NCBI GenBank assembly: GCA_049999725.1
Contig: JBNGIS010017991.1
Coordinates: 1 to 51,674, forward strand
From: Haplomitrium mnioides
Lineage: Eukaryota; Marchantiophyta; Haplomitriopsida; Calobryales
Reading direction: 5' to 3'
Length of the DNA: 51,674 nucleotides
Below the pieces are notes generated by a model that saw only the letters and a program-made list of their open reading frames with translations, did not search any database and was not told the origin of the DNA. Below, piece after piece: positions 1 through 12,095 of this stretch. The translations under genes were made by a program, and so were the position numbers. How positions within the stretch are numbered: position 1 is the stretch's first letter; the number at the start of each line of letters is the position of its first letter.

Positions 1-177
1 TGTGCAGGCCCAAGACTCAATAACGCTCTATTCTGCAAATCGAAAGCGATTTGATTTTTCAGAATACAAGGAAAGATTTTTTTGCTGCAAATCTCTAGAC
101 ATCAAGGGAAGATGGAAAGGTGAGTTCCAAAATCTTTTTTCTTATTTCTTTTTAATTACTTAGCTATAACTCTTAGG

Positions 178-430
178 ATGTCCATGCGATTATGGACTTT
201 GAAGTCCATGCGCGTATGGACTTTGAAGTCCATACGCATATGGACTATGAAGTCCAAGCGCGCAAGGAATCTGAAGTCCATTTGTGCATGGACCCTGAGG
301 TCCAAGCTCAGCTGGACTCTGAGGTCCATGCGCGCATGGACTCTGAGGTCCACACGCAAGGACTCTGAAGTCCATGCGCACATGGACTTCAAGGTCCAAG
401 CGCGCAAGAACTTTAAAGAATGTACGCGCT
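178..430. repeat. Self-complementary 24-nt tandem array in intron 1 of copy A
   Basis: The array alternates the palindrome GGACTTTGAAGTCC or variants with ATGCGCGCAT or variants, giving a period close to 24 nt. About ten degenerate units are visible. It lies wholly inside intron 1 (120-548). Because each unit is its own reverse complement, both strands look alike and both stay open for translation, which explains spurious overlapping reading frames here. Confidence 0.9.
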
Positions 431-2087
431 TGGACTTCTTTGTTCAGTGCACGGTTGTTTTTTTTTTAAGTTCTTGCTTTTCTACATGTCAAGTTATTAT
501 TTTCACTAATGCCAAATTCTTTTCTTTCATTATTTTCAATTCACTCAGTATTTGGCAGATTTCGTTGATTCGTGCAATGATGCAAAGCGGATTGAGCGAG
601 ACTTCATCAAGTTCCCCATTCAAATCAAAATTCTAAAGCCCAAGAAGGGCATCAACATTCAACAGCTTGTGTTGCATCCAAGTGCGGCAACATTCTCGAG
701 TCATGCTACAGGGATTTCTTCACAGAAGAAGAGAAAGGAGCCGGAGTCAAGTGAGGCTCAGAAGAAAAAAAAAACCATCACAGAAAAAGAAGAAACCTGT
801 ACAAGCACCTGTTGTTGAGGAGGAGCTAGCCCCTTCAGAATCTACAGCAAAGTCAACTTCATTTGCCCCCTTGTCTCCATCAGCAAGCAGCTCGGGGCAA
901 GACTCGGAGCAAGAGTCGGTGCCAGTTCAAGCTCCAACGTTGAGAGCAAAGAGGCAATCCCACAAGGGGCTGTGTACATTCCAAGAAAGAGAGCAAGTAG
1001 ATCCTCAAACTGCTTCTGAGGAGGATAAAAATAAGATTAGGGAGTCTGCAATCCAGTGCTACAGAGTCCGTGAAGAGACTATTACTATCAGGCTGGAAAA
1101 CCTTAATCTGCCCAAGCTTAGAATGGACAACTGAGGTCCATTCCAAATTTCAAGATTAAACGAGGATTTTGTGGAGCTTCTAGTGCAAAGAATGCTTACC
1201 AATAAGTATGCGCATTCTTTCTTCATCGTGGTTGTATTCCCGAAGTGTGGTCTCAAAGACAAGTCAGAGTTCGACATCAGGAACCTTGACAAGTACCGCT
1301 ACGAGATTGCAGGAGGTAGCAACAGCAAGGTAGCTACTGATTACAAAATATGAGCAAAGAATCCTGCACTGTTGCTCTGTAATTGTTACGTGTACGTGGG
1401 CCTAACACCAATAGAGGCCCATATTTTTGCAACGGATGACAATTACGACGAAAGGTACAAGCTTGAGATGACCTTTATTCAAAAGGTCGAGTATTGGCAA
1501 CAACAATTTGTGGAGAGTGGGATGGTTTCATCTCAAAATTTGAAAAGGGAGCTAGTGTTAGAAACCCTCGAGATCAAACCAAAGTCTACACTTGAGAAGA
1601 CCGTGACTTCTCAAGACAACTGGTTTCAGCTAGCATTCAGAAGTGGAGAGCTCTAGGAGTTATAGCAAAGCATTTTTTCAATGTGGGAGAAAAACATTGT
1701 GAAAGGCCATAAGCCAAAGGATCTCTCAGGATAGAAGATATGAAGTGGAGGCCTTGGAGGTCTCTTCAGGGTATTCTAGATGAAGTAAAGATTTCAGTTT
1801 TGAAGCGGGTGGAAGCCAAAGAGCTTTTAATGTACAAGATGTCTCGGGAGGCAGAGAGACACAAAGTTTTGGCCGTAATGGTGAAGAGCTTTTGTTCGGA
1901 GGTTTATTGGAGTTCTTGAGAAGAGGCAAGAGAGGAGTACCCTCTTCACACTGAAGAGTCGAAGATGGCCTCCTTTTATTCAAGCTTCAAGAAGCTTCTG
2001 GTAATTCCTTTCTTTGGAACTTTATTTAATTATTTGTATTTGCATTGAATATTTTGTAAATTTTTGTTGTTTTCTAAAAACTTACAG

Positions 2088-2470
2088 TCCATGCGCTCTT
2101 AGACATCGAAGTCCATGCTCACATAGGTATCAATGTCTAAGCGCACTTAGACTTTGAAGTCCATGCTGGCATGGACTTCAAAGTCCCTGCTAGCATTAAC
2201 TTCGAAGTCCATGCGCGTTAACTTCGAAGTCAAAGCACTCTTGATTCTTAAAGTCCATGCGCGCATTGACTTTGAAGTCAATACGCTCTTGATTCCTAAA
2301 GTCCATGCTTGCATGGACTTCAAGTCTAGGTGCGCCTAGACTTCGAAGTCGAAGCGCATGGAGTTATCGAAGTCCATGCACACATTGACTTTGAAGTCTT
2401 TGCGCGCTTGGATTCCAATCTCCATGCGCGCATGGACTTCGATGTCCATCCACGCATGGACCCTAAAATG
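2088..2470. repeat. Self-complementary 24-nt tandem array in intron 2 of copy A
   Basis: This is the same repeat class as in intron 1, about 15 diverged units, within intron 2 (2001-2536). Units mix GACTTCGAAGTC, GACTTTGAAGTC and GATTCCTAAAGTC linkers between CATGCGCGCATG-like cores. Confidence 0.88.
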
Positions 2471-3768
2471 TTTTAGGGTCCAAACCTTTCAATGTTTTTA
2501 TCACTCTCTAATGTTTTTGTTTTGATTTTTTTGCAGGGGGACAAAACATTTAAACGACAACTAACAAAGAAACTAATAGTAGTTGCAAAAGGAAGGAAGA
2601 AATCTAGGGTCGAGGAAGCCCCTGAAGAACAAGACCAGCCTCCTACGTTGGTCTCTTACCCTCCGGCTTTTCTTCTCCACTACCAAAAGGCCAGAGATTG
2701 GAAAGCACAACAACAAAGTGGTGTTGCATCTCTCACAACAGAAGGAGTTGTGAGAGATGAGGAAGAAGATTTAATGTCTTATGTCGATGGTCTCAACGTG
2801 GCATTTTATCAAGTCCACAGGGAGGCCAACGCTCGACAACTAAAGGGCCTTATGAAACCTAGGTGTTTCACTTTGGCTATTGCTAATATTCCTTACTGGT
2901 ATAACCTAAAGGAATGCAAGCATGATGACTCTAAACCATTTTCAAAAGATGACATTTTTGATATGGTATCATCTTTTGAGGCAATAACAACTTCAAAGTT
3001 TTGGTCTTTTGTGATCATTCATTCTTTGCAGCAATTTGGCATCGTCGAAGATGCCCTTTCTGAAGTCTGTTGTGCAATTGATCATGACATCTGGTGAGTT
3101 GTTTTTTTATTTTTATTTTTTTTGGTTTCTTTGTTTTTTTTCTCTTTTGCATTTTTGTTACAATGTTTGATTTGATTGTTTATCTTTCTGTAGGGACAAA
3201 AGCAATATTCATCATTTTGGTGGTCCCAAAATCGCACATGCTCACAAGTATTAGACGGTGGGCTACTGGACAAAGGAAGGAAAGAGGAGCATGTGTCTTT
3301 TCAATTTGCAGCCTTCTTCTACGACCAGACTTCTTCGGCAGATTATGCAGAGTGTTTTTAGCTGTCCTGCAGTTTCGGCAAAGCTTAAACATCCAAGAGA
3401 TGATGCTCTTGTGAATGTTTATTAGAAGCCGTAGGCTCTCTATAATTTTTTTATTGACCATTTATCAACAGAGCAAGATTGGATTCTTGATCTTTGCTCT
3501 GGGTCTGGCACGGGCATTGTTTGTGCTTTAAAGCTGATGCAAAATTGCATCCCCGTGGAATATGATAGACGTCAGTCTATTTATATTCCTTAGAGGGTTT
3601 TGGAGATGGCTTCCTTGCCATCTGATGTGATTGAATCACATATAGTTTTTGCTTACCAGAAGGAACATGTTCCTCCAAGTACTGCAGATGCTTCTGGTGA
3701 CTCTGTTGTAATATCGGAGACTGGAAAGTCTCAACAGGATTCTCTAGCAGCTGCAAATGCTCAGCTTG

Positions 3769-5958
3769 GACCATCTACTTCAAGAAAAAAAAAAGGTGGA
3801 GCCAACCAAGACTCCAAAAAAGAAGAAGCAAGCCCTACCAAAGAAGAAGCTTGTACTCCCACTTGTTGTTGAGGAGGAGTCAATCCCATCCCCTTTTCCA
3901 ACCAGTTCTTTTTCAGCAACTCCTTCATCTTCCACTCCTAGCAACTCAAAGGAGGAAGTAGAGTTGGAGATGGTGCAGGCTCTAACATCAAGATCTAAAA
4001 GACAATTGCACAAGGAGCTACAGACATTTCAAGAATGAGAGCAAGTGGATCCGCAAACACTGTCTAAAGAAAACAAAAATAAGATTAGGGAGTTTGCAAT
4101 CCAATGGTGGAGAGTCCAGGAGGAGTCTATTACAAATTGGTTGGAAAATCTGAACCTTCCAAAAATCTAGAATGGATTACTAGAAGTCATTCTAGATTAG
4201 GAGGTTAAATGAAGATTTTGTGGAGCTTCTAACATAGAGAATGCTCACAAACAAGTATGTGCACAGTTTTTTCATAATTGTAGTTGTGGACATGAAGTAC
4301 GAGTTAATGGATATGCTAGAGTTCGACATCAAGAACCTTGACAAGTACAGATACAAGATTGCATGATGCAAAAATAGTGTTGTTGCAAGGCAACTTTTAA
4401 TTACCAAATACGGAGAAAAAAAATCCCATGCTTTTGCTTTGCAATTGTTACGTGTATGTGAGGTTTACACCAATAAAGGCCCTCATCTTTGCAATTGATG
4501 ACAACGACAACCAACATTACAGGTTGGAAATGACGTCCATTCAAAAGGTGAAGTATTGGCATGAGAGGTACATGGAGAGTGGGATAGTGTCATCCCAGAA
4601 ATTAAAAAGAGAATTGATGATAGAGACTTTGGAGATAAAGCCAAAGTTCACTCTTTAAAAGACTCTTACATCTCAAGACAATGGGTTCCAGCTCGAGTTC
4701 CAAATTGAAGAGCTCTAGGAGTTACAACATAACATATTTATAGTGTGGGAAAAAAATTCAAGTGAAGGGCCAAAAGCCAAAGGCCAAAGGATCTTTGAAA
4801 ATGAAGTACATGAAGTGGACACCGTAGAGGTCCCTTCAAGGTCTTCTTAACAAAGTTAAAATATCAATTTTGAAACAGGTGGAAGCCGGTGAGCTTTTAA
4901 TTGAAGAAATACCTCACGAACTTGAGAGACATAAAGTTTTGGTGGTGACAATTAAATCTTTTTGCTCCAAGGTGTAATGCATCTCATGAGAGAAAGCAAG
5001 GATGAAGTATCCCATCTACATAGAGGAGTCAAAGATGTCGTCTTTTTACTCGAGCTTTGAGATATTGTTGGTAAGTTTTTTTTCCCCTTCTCCAATTTTG
5101 TTTCAAATGATTTATTGAATTTTTTTAAAAGTTGATCTAGAGTCCATGCACACATGGACTTGAGAGTCCACGTGCAAGGACTCAAGTCCATGTGAGTATG
5201 AACTTTCAAGTCCATGGGCGTTTAGATCTTTGTTCCTAGTTAAAGTCAAGGTCTTTGTTTTTGTTCTCTCCTCTTATTTTTTTCCTCTATGCTTTGTACA
5301 AGGGGACAAAACTTTCAAATGACAGCTTGCCAAAAAATTGATGATCGCTACAAAAAGGAGAAAAAGATTTAAGGTCAAAGAAGCCCTTGAAGACCAAGAC
5401 CAGACCTTCGCTCTTGTATCCTATCCTCTTGTTTTTGTGCTCCATTGTTAGAAAGCCAGATAGTAGGAGGCAAGGCAACAAAATGGCATTGTTGTCCCTC
5501 CAACTAAATGAGGGCTTGAAGAGCAAGAAGAGGACTTAATGTCCTATGTTGATGGACTCAACGTGGTATTTTATCAAGTCCATGAGGAGGCCAATGCTGG
5601 ATGATTGAAGGGCTTGGTGAAACTCAGATGTTTCACTCTAGCAATTGTTGATATTCCTTACAGGTATAACCTTAAGGAATGCACTCATGACAATTCCAAA
5701 CCCTTGATGAAGGATGACATTTTTGACATGGTTTCTTCTTTTGCGGTTGTTGCAACTTTTGATTTTTGGTCTTTTGTTGTAGCTCATTCTTCTCAACAAT
5801 TTGGCATCGTGGAGGATGCTCTTTTGAAGGTTTGTTGTACCATCGACCATGTCATCTGGTAAGTTTTATTTTAATTTTTTCATATTTTAGTTTATCTTGT
5901 TTATTTTTTCCTTTTTTTTTTCCAATGTCTGATTTTTTCTTATTACTATAGGGAGATT
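3769..5958 (+). pseudogene. PM family copy B, lacking exon 1 and most of exon 4
   Basis: The copy starts inside exon 2, in the Ser/Lys-rich linker, directly joined to the end of copy A. Exon 2 runs to 5070, exon 3 is 5303-5858, and intron 3 ends near 5950. The following bases no longer resemble exon 4, so the SAM-binding half of the methyltransferase is missing. The ParB-like region (about 4210-4660) is broken by stops and frameshifts. Exon 3 keeps the motif IV equivalent D-I-P-Y at about 5650 (beta-class enzymes usually have D/S-P-P-Y/W). Stops again fall at Gln and Trp positions, such as the TAGs in the segment just after position 4150. No function is expected from this copy. Confidence 0.6.
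5139..5232. repeat. Short palindromic array in intron 2 of copy B
   Basis: Three to four degenerate units of the same 24-nt self-complementary repeat sit in intron 2 (5071-5302), for example AGTCCATGCACACATGGACT. It is much shorter than in copies A and D, so array length varies between copies while its intronic position is kept. Confidence 0.8.
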
Positions 5959-6720
5959 GAGATATTTATTGAGATAACTATTGTACTTTAGAAAAAATTT
6001 AATGCTCAATATTTGGTAAAAAAAAAAGTAAAAACAAAATTATTATATTATAGTAAGATAAACAAACAAGGGAGAATATTGAAAAAATATGGTAAAGTTG
6101 TACAAATCATATTTTATTGTTTTCTTACAATTTTCAGACCAACCTTCAAGAAACAAAACACTAAAACATTTACAAAGAACAAATCCAAAAAATGATGATG
6201 CTATAAGAAACAGTGACATATAAATCTCTAATATGCCAAGAGTTGTTTTGAACTTCTATTTACCTATGAAATAGATTAAAAAAAAAAAAGAGATCTATGC
6301 TTGCATCGACTTCAATCTTGTATATCATAAAAGATGATTCTTTTTATAAAAATCAATCCGACATTCCAATGCATGCATGCAAAGAATCATTAGTAACCAA
6401 AAATTTGAATATCTAAAATAATCACAAAAACAACTCACGTCTAGAATGATATCATTATTGAAGATTATATAATAAATTTAATGAGCACCAAAGAAAAAAA
6501 AGCAAAAACTCATGATTGAAGAAAACTTGTGTGAAAATCCAAATCAATTGAAAGGGAATTTCCATGCCAACATAGAATTTGTTGCTAATTTTTACAAAAA
6601 CCAATAGGTTTTATTCAAAGTTCACTTTTCAAACAAAAAGAGATTGTCAGGAAAATACTTAATAACTATTATTTGGAACGCTACAAGAATATAGATCGAA
6701 CATACAATATTTAAAAAAAG
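5959..6720. other. AT-rich stretch between convergent copies B and C, no gene seen
   Basis: No convincing coding sequence is visible. The segment is AT-rich with poly-A runs. It includes one isolated palindrome-like word near 6295-6330 resembling the array cores. It probably contains the 3' flank of copy C and a breakpoint of copy B. Confidence 0.5.
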
Positions 6721-6726
6721 AAATAA

Positions 6727-6732
6727 TTTATT
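6727..6732 (-). terminator. Putative polyadenylation signal of copy C
   Basis: AATAAA on the minus strand lies about 17 bases after the stop codon of copy C. Copy D has the same hexamer at a comparable place after its stop. Confidence 0.5.
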
Positions 6733-8154
6733 ATTTACAAAATGTGCATCACTCTATAGCCTCAATTTCAGTCTTACACGCTTCAAGAAGAATGGTCTCG
6801 TCCAAATAAACAAACTAAAAATTTTGCACATTTGTAGCCACAAGAGAATCCTGTTGGGACTTTCCAATCTTGGAAATTGCAATAGACTCACTAGATGCAC
6901 AAGCAATACCAGAAGGAACATGCTCCTTATAATATGCATAGATAATCTGCAATTTTGTGATATTAGATAGCAAAGAAACCATCATCAAAATTCTTTGAGG
7001 AATATAGATAGACTAATGTCTATCATATTCCACAACAACGCAATTCCGCATTAACTTCAGAGCACAGACAAGGCTTGTGTGACCGAGAGCAAAGATCTAG
7101 TTTCCAATCTTGCTCTGATGACAAATGGACAATAAAAATTTGTACAAAGCTTTAGGCTTTTGGTATATATTCACATGAGCATCATCTCTTGGATGTTTAA
7201 GTTTAGCGGAAACAGTTGGACAACTAAAAACACTCCATATTACTTTTTGTGGACGACCGCTTACATCTTTGGATTGCATATTGAAGAGCCTCATGCTCCG
7301 CTTGCCCTTCTTTGTCTAGTAGTCAACTTTCAAGCACTCGTGAGAGTGAGCAACTCTAGGACCCTCCGAATGATGGATGTTGGTTTTGTCCATGTAGTAA
7401 AAAAAACAAAGAAATCAGACATTGCATAGAAAGTAAAAGAAATAGAAACAAGATAAATTAAAACATTAGAAAATCAAAACAAAACTTACTAGATGTCATG
7501 GCCGATAGCACAACAAATTTCCAAAAGTGTATCCTCCATGATGGCAAATTATTGTGAAAAATTAATAATGACGAAAGACTAAAAATCAAAAGTAGTTATA
7601 GCCACAAAAGAATAGACCACGTCAAAAATATCATCTTTCACAAAAGGCTCAGAGTCGTCATGTTTACATACCTTTAGGTTGTACCCATAAGGAATGTAAG
7701 CAATCGCTAAAGTGAAACTTCTTGGTTTCACCAAGCCTTTTAGTTGTCAAGCATTGGACTCCCTGTAGATGTGATAAAACGCCACGTTGAGTGTGTCAAC
7801 ATATGACATTAAGTCTTAGTTTTGTTCTTCAAAACCTCCTTCAGCTAGAAGGACAATCTCCTTCAACTATAGGGGTAGTAGTGTCATTTTGCTACCTTGA
7901 CTTCCATTCTTTGGCTTTCTAATAGTGGAGCAGAAAGGCAAGAGGGTAGGACACCAAGGTTGGGGCTTGGTCTTGATCTTCTGGGCTTCTTCAACCCCAT
8001 ATCTCTTCTTCCCTTTAGCAATGGCCATCAATTTCTTGGCAAGCTGCCTTCTAAATGTTTTGTTGCCTTGTAAACAACACCGAGAATCGTATTAGAGATG
8101 AACTTCAAAACAAGGAACATGAATTAAAAAAGAAAGAACAATTAAAGAGAGCAT

Positions 8155-8460
8155 TGACTCTGAAGTCCATGCTTGTATGAACTCTAGAGTCCATATGCAC
8201 AAGGACTCTCAAGTCCCTACGCACATGGACTCTGAAGTCCATGCAAGCATGGACTTAAGAGTCTATATGTGAATGGACTTTAGAGTTCTTGCACGCTTGG
8301 ACTCTCAAAGTCCCTGCGCGTAAAGGCTCGAATATCCATGCGCGCATGAACTCTCAAGTCTATGTGAGCATAAGCTAGATCTCCTTGCAAGCACAAAGAT
8401 TTAGCCCATGTGAGAGCCAAAGAGTGCATGCGGGCATGGACTCTTAAATGTCCATACGTG
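8155..8460. repeat. Palindromic array in intron 2 of copy C
   Basis: About 12 degenerate units such as TGGACTCTGAAGTCCATGC lie between exons 2 and 3 of copy C. Linkers are mostly GACTCTGAAGTC or GACTCTCAAGTC rather than the GACTTCGAAGTC of copy D. Confidence 0.85.
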
Positions 8461-9224
8461 CATGAAAGAAACTCAAAAAATAAAAATATTTTAAAATAAT
8501 TCAAACAAACCTTTAAAATAGTTTGGCGAAGGGAAAAAAAACTTGCCAACAATTTCTCGAAGCTTGAATAAAAAAGAGGACATCTTTCATTTCTTTGTTT
8601 GGATGGGATATTCCATCCTAGCCTCCTCCTAGAAGCTATAGTATACCTATGAACAAAATAATTTTACCATTATTGCTAAAACTTTATGCCTCTCAAGTTC
8701 TCGAGACATTTCTTTGATTGAAAGCTCTCATGCTTCCACCAGCTTCAAAATTGAAATTCTAATTTCATCTAGAAGACCTTGAGGAGACCTCCAAGGTGTC
8801 CACTTCATGTCCTCTATTCTTAGAGAGCCTTTGGCCTTGGGCTTTTGGCTTTTAACTAGGTTCTTCTCCCATACTCTTGATTGCAGACTCCCTTGTTTTG
8901 TTCTTATCCTCCTTAGACATTGTCTGATGATCAACTTGCTCCTTTTCCTGAAACATTTGAAGCCCTTTGTACACTTGCCTCTTTGATCTTGATGTTGGAG
9001 ACTGCACCGGCTCTGATTTGACTTCCTCCTCAAAGTAGCTAGAGGGAGAAGATGATGTGGACGTTGAAGAAGAGCTGGATAGAGATAGCAATTGGATAGA
9101 CTCTTTCTGAATGAGTGGTGGTGGCACCAACATTTTCTTTGGTAACGCTGGCTTCTTCTTTTTTGGGGGCTCTGCAAGCTCCACCTCCTTTCTTTTCTTT
9201 GCAGCTGAAGGTCCACTTATTGTT

Positions 9225-9324
9225 NNNNNNNNNNNNNNNNNNNNNNNNNNNNNNNNNNNNNNNNNNNNNNNNNNNNNNNNNNNNNNNNNNNNNNNNNNNN
9301 NNNNNNNNNNNNNNNNNNNNNNNN
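9225..9324. other. Assembly gap of 100 N
   Basis: Exactly 100 N inside copy C exon 2. The round length suggests an unknown-size scaffold join. Confidence 0.98.
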
Positions 9325-9842
9325 GAAGGTTCAAATTCTCCAACCGAATAGTGATGGTTTCCTCTTGGACTTTGCATCGGTGGGCTGTAGACTTGTTTAT
9401 TTTGTTCTTGTTCTCCTCAAATACTATATAAGAATCAACGTGGTCCCTTTCTTGAAATGTTTAGAGACCTTTATGCATTTGCCTCTTTGATCTCAATGTT
9501 GGAGGCAGCATAGACTTCGGCTTGACTTCCTTCGTAGAGCTACTAGAGGGGGAAGATGATGGCGCCGCCCAAGAAGAGCTGGTTGGAGATGGAGACTGGA
9601 CATGCTCCTCTTCAACTAGTAGTGGGGGCACTAACTTTTTCTGTAGAAGCATCGACTTCTTCTTTTTTGGAGCCTCGATTAGCTCCATGTCCTTTCTTTT
9701 ATTGGTAGCTAAAGATCCACCTATATCTGCCAATATCAACATCGACATAAATGGATGTGGCACTAATTGTGCCACATGAAAGCCTTGCTTTACTTTCAAA
9801 ATTTTCAAACTTAAAGCAAATTTGATGAAGTTCCTTTCCACC

Positions 9843-9942
9843 NNNNNNNNNNNNNNNNNNNNNNNNNNNNNNNNNNNNNNNNNNNNNNNNNNNNNNNNNN
9901 NNNNNNNNNNNNNNNNNNNNNNNNNNNNNNNNNNNNNNNNNN
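9843..9942. other. Assembly gap of 100 N
   Basis: Exactly 100 N between the intron 1 array and exon 2 of copy C. Confidence 0.98.
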
Positions 9943-10270
9943 AGTCCTTGCACGCAAGGGCTCTTGAGTCCAAGCTCACATTGCACAAGGGACCTTGAGT
10001 CTATGCTCGCAAGGACTCTTGAGTCCATACTCGCATGGACTCTAGATTCCATGCAAGCATAGACTTCAAAGACCTTGGAGACTAAGACTCGATGCCCCTT
10101 GTCCCAAGGACTCCAGATTCTATGGACTTTGGAGTCTTATCTCGCTAAGACTGAAGAGTCTAAGCACGCTTTGGAGTGTGGAGTCTATACTCGCATGGAC
10201 TCTACACTCCATACTCAACTAGACTCTGAAGTCCATGCGCTCATGGACTTCATAGTCCATTGCGTGCGAG
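9943..10270. repeat. Palindromic array in intron 1 of copy C
   Basis: About 13 degenerate 24-nt units lie between exon 1 and exon 2. The intron position is the same as in copies A, D and E. Confidence 0.85.
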
Positions 10271-10793
10271 CATGATGCTTTGCAAAAGAAAGCTTAAAAC
10301 AAATAGAAAAAAGATCTACTAAGTCATACCTTGTTGTCATTGTAAGCCACTTGTAGATCTTTGGTGAAGGTATCCATGGGCTTCATTTCATTGAAGCAGA
10401 ATTTCTTCGATGACCTCTTGAAGAGTGTTATTGTATTCTTTGACTGCACAAGTAGCCCATGTAGGCTCTGTGCCCCTCTCAAATCATAGTAATTTGGAAC
10501 AAATGGCCCATGTTAAAATTTTCACCTTCACTATGAAAAAGGTAAGGGTGATGGTCGATGTCTTTAATCATTCCACAAAAAACTAGCCATTTGTAGGCTA
10601 GTTTTTGTGGCTCAAGAGTCTTCAAGACATCGAAATATTGATAAGACTTTGGTTGAGCCAATTTTGGAGCATTGGTCTCAGATGTTATTTTCTCTCAAGT
10701 GTAAAAGAGAGAAAATAAGGGGGAAAATTGTAAAGAAAATAAAACCCAGAAAAAGAACTTGCGATAATGGAAAGAAACTTTCCATTGTCGTTT

Positions 10794-10801
10794 CTTTTAT
10801 A
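10794..10801 (-). promoter_or_regulatory. Putative TATA box of copy C
   Basis: TATAAAAG on the minus strand lies about 105 bases upstream of the lost start codon. It is followed by a stretch resembling the corresponding region of copy D (GGAAAGTTTCTTTC-like). Confidence 0.5.
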
Positions 10802-11789
10802 CCCAAATTTCAAAAAAACGCATTTTCCTACCAAAAAATGATTAACAGAGCCCTCAACACGAAGGTTTTTTCTAGTGCAAAAAAAAGTTTATGTATAAAG
10901 CATTGCTTGTTTTCATCCTTCCAATTTCTTTTTTTCATTTCCATCACAAAAATTTCACTATTTTGTTGTTTTGTGAAATTTTCTTCAAAACACACATCTT
11001 TTTGGTATACCAATAGAAATTGGAAATATTTGTTAGAATATTTTCCTCAATTTTCTTGTTTTTAATTCTCATTTTTTAATGGCTGGAGTGTTTTAATGAT
11101 TCATGTTTGTAGAAAAGTGTCACTTTTGGTCGGCAGCTAGAGATAGTTTCAAACCGTTGTTTTGAGGACATAAGCATTACAATACCTAAAGCGCCAAGTG
11201 TGATAGCAAGTATTTTGGGACAAAATACTAGTTGTTGAATTAGATGAATCGACAAAAGAATATCGAGCAAGTGAACCTTATGCACGAGTAGTTTTAGGGA
11301 TTGAACTATATGCGTCAAGGAGTGAACTTAATCCACATATAGGATCAAGGAGTGAACAACTCGTGCGCAAAAGATCAAGGAGGGAACTCAATGCATGCAT
11401 AGGAGCCAAGACTCAACGTTATGCATGTAGTGGATCGTTATTATTGGTTAAGCATTCGAAGTTTAATCTTTTTTGTGACTGCTCCAACATATCAACAAAT
11501 AGATGTTTAAGTCACAATGTCCAAATAGTTGTAGACCTTTCTTTGTCATCAACATATGATGACAATGATGTTGAAGATCCAAGTTGTTTTGTTCAAAATA
11601 TAAAAATCATATAATCATATGATTATTTCAATTTTAGAGATGATAGAATGTCACCATTGGCACTACTCAAACAATGAGTGATTTCTAATCAAGTTGAACC
11701 TCTAAACAAGAAAGGAAGATCTTTTGGAAAGTGATGTCTTTTGGAGGAATCTTAAGGCAACAATTTAGGAAATGATTCAAGTAAAAAGT
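10802..11789. other. Upstream region of copy C and unassigned sequence
   Basis: The part nearest copy C (to about 11060) resembles the region upstream of copy D. Further out, 11260-11420 has repeated words around AGGATCAAGGAGTGAAC and TGCATGCATAGGA that look like a diverged relative of the palindromic arrays. No gene is supported. Confidence 0.4.
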
Positions 11790-12095
11790 CTCAATCAATC
11801 AACACTTCTATGGAGCTATCACCAAGAGCACCGATTGCTTTACAAAAAACACTTCCTAATACCCGAGATATTGATGAAGACTATATTTTTGTATAGTCCA
11901 GTTCTCCCACATCTCAAAATGGTCCACATTGATCCAAAAATTAAAAATCCCAAGTTTCCATCAAAAGAATTACATGCGATTTAGGATTATACAATAATTG
12001 TAACGCCTTGCTAAGACTCGCAGTCGTGAAAGCTGACACGTTTCAAACGTTTAGAGAATTGGTTGAAAATTTGTCGATTTGATCATGAGTATATG
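11790..12095 (-). pseudogene. DUF7869-like family, fragment F2a, downstream half
   Basis: On the minus strand this segment continues the protein that is cut at 15336. It is homologous to 41832-42040 (fragment F2b) and to about 49660-49880 (F2c). Shared residues include Y-T-H-D-Q-I-D and the segment ending M-E-T-W-D-F. It carries several stops. Its 5' edge is the ATATG target duplication of the 3.2-kb insertion. Confidence 0.5.

Larger units (their letters stand above)
1..3768 (+). pseudogene. PM family copy A: ParB-like/amino-methyltransferase gene, 5'-truncated by the window
   Basis: Exons by comparison with copy D: exon 1 end 1-119 (donor gtgagt), exon 2 549-2000, exon 3 2537-3093, exon 4 3194 to about 3768. 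All junctions are gt..ag and keep frame. Exon 2 holds a Lys-rich linker (about 730-830) and the ParB-like domain (about 1165-1660). Exon 4 has the best-preserved SAM-binding motif I of the family, D-L-C-S-G-S-G-T-G at 3489-3515, followed by N-C-I-x-V-E-Y-D. That pattern and the preceding K-P..L block match beta-class N4/N6 DNA methylases (PF01555 type). Premature stops are mostly TAG where relatives have Gln or Trp, for example in exon 4 at a Trp and three Gln positions. The 3' end is fused to copy B within the C-terminal tail. The function call is inference from motifs; expression is doubtful. Confidence 0.6.
6749..10688 (-). pseudogene. PM family copy C, gapped
   Basis: Reading on the minus strand: exon 1 about 10688-10330 (donor gtatga), exon 2 from 9842 downward through two N gaps to about 8570, exon 3 about 8080-7495, exon 4 about 7400-6749. 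The expected ATG reads ATA at 10688-10686, so the start codon appears lost by G to A. Exon 3 keeps I-P-Y-G-Y-N, the closest match in the window to the methyltransferase motif IV. Exon 4 keeps the C-terminal tail with L-D-E-T-I. The codon that is TAG in copies A, D and E is CAA (Gln) here. The linker portion of exon 2 appears twice, at 9842-9461 and again below 9224, separated by a gap, which could be duplication or misassembly. Confidence 0.55.

Noticed and set aside
178-636. A real protein encoded by the 24-nt repeats
   Set aside because: Both strands are equally open because of the palindromic symmetry, and the region lies between gt and ag splice sites conserved with copy D.
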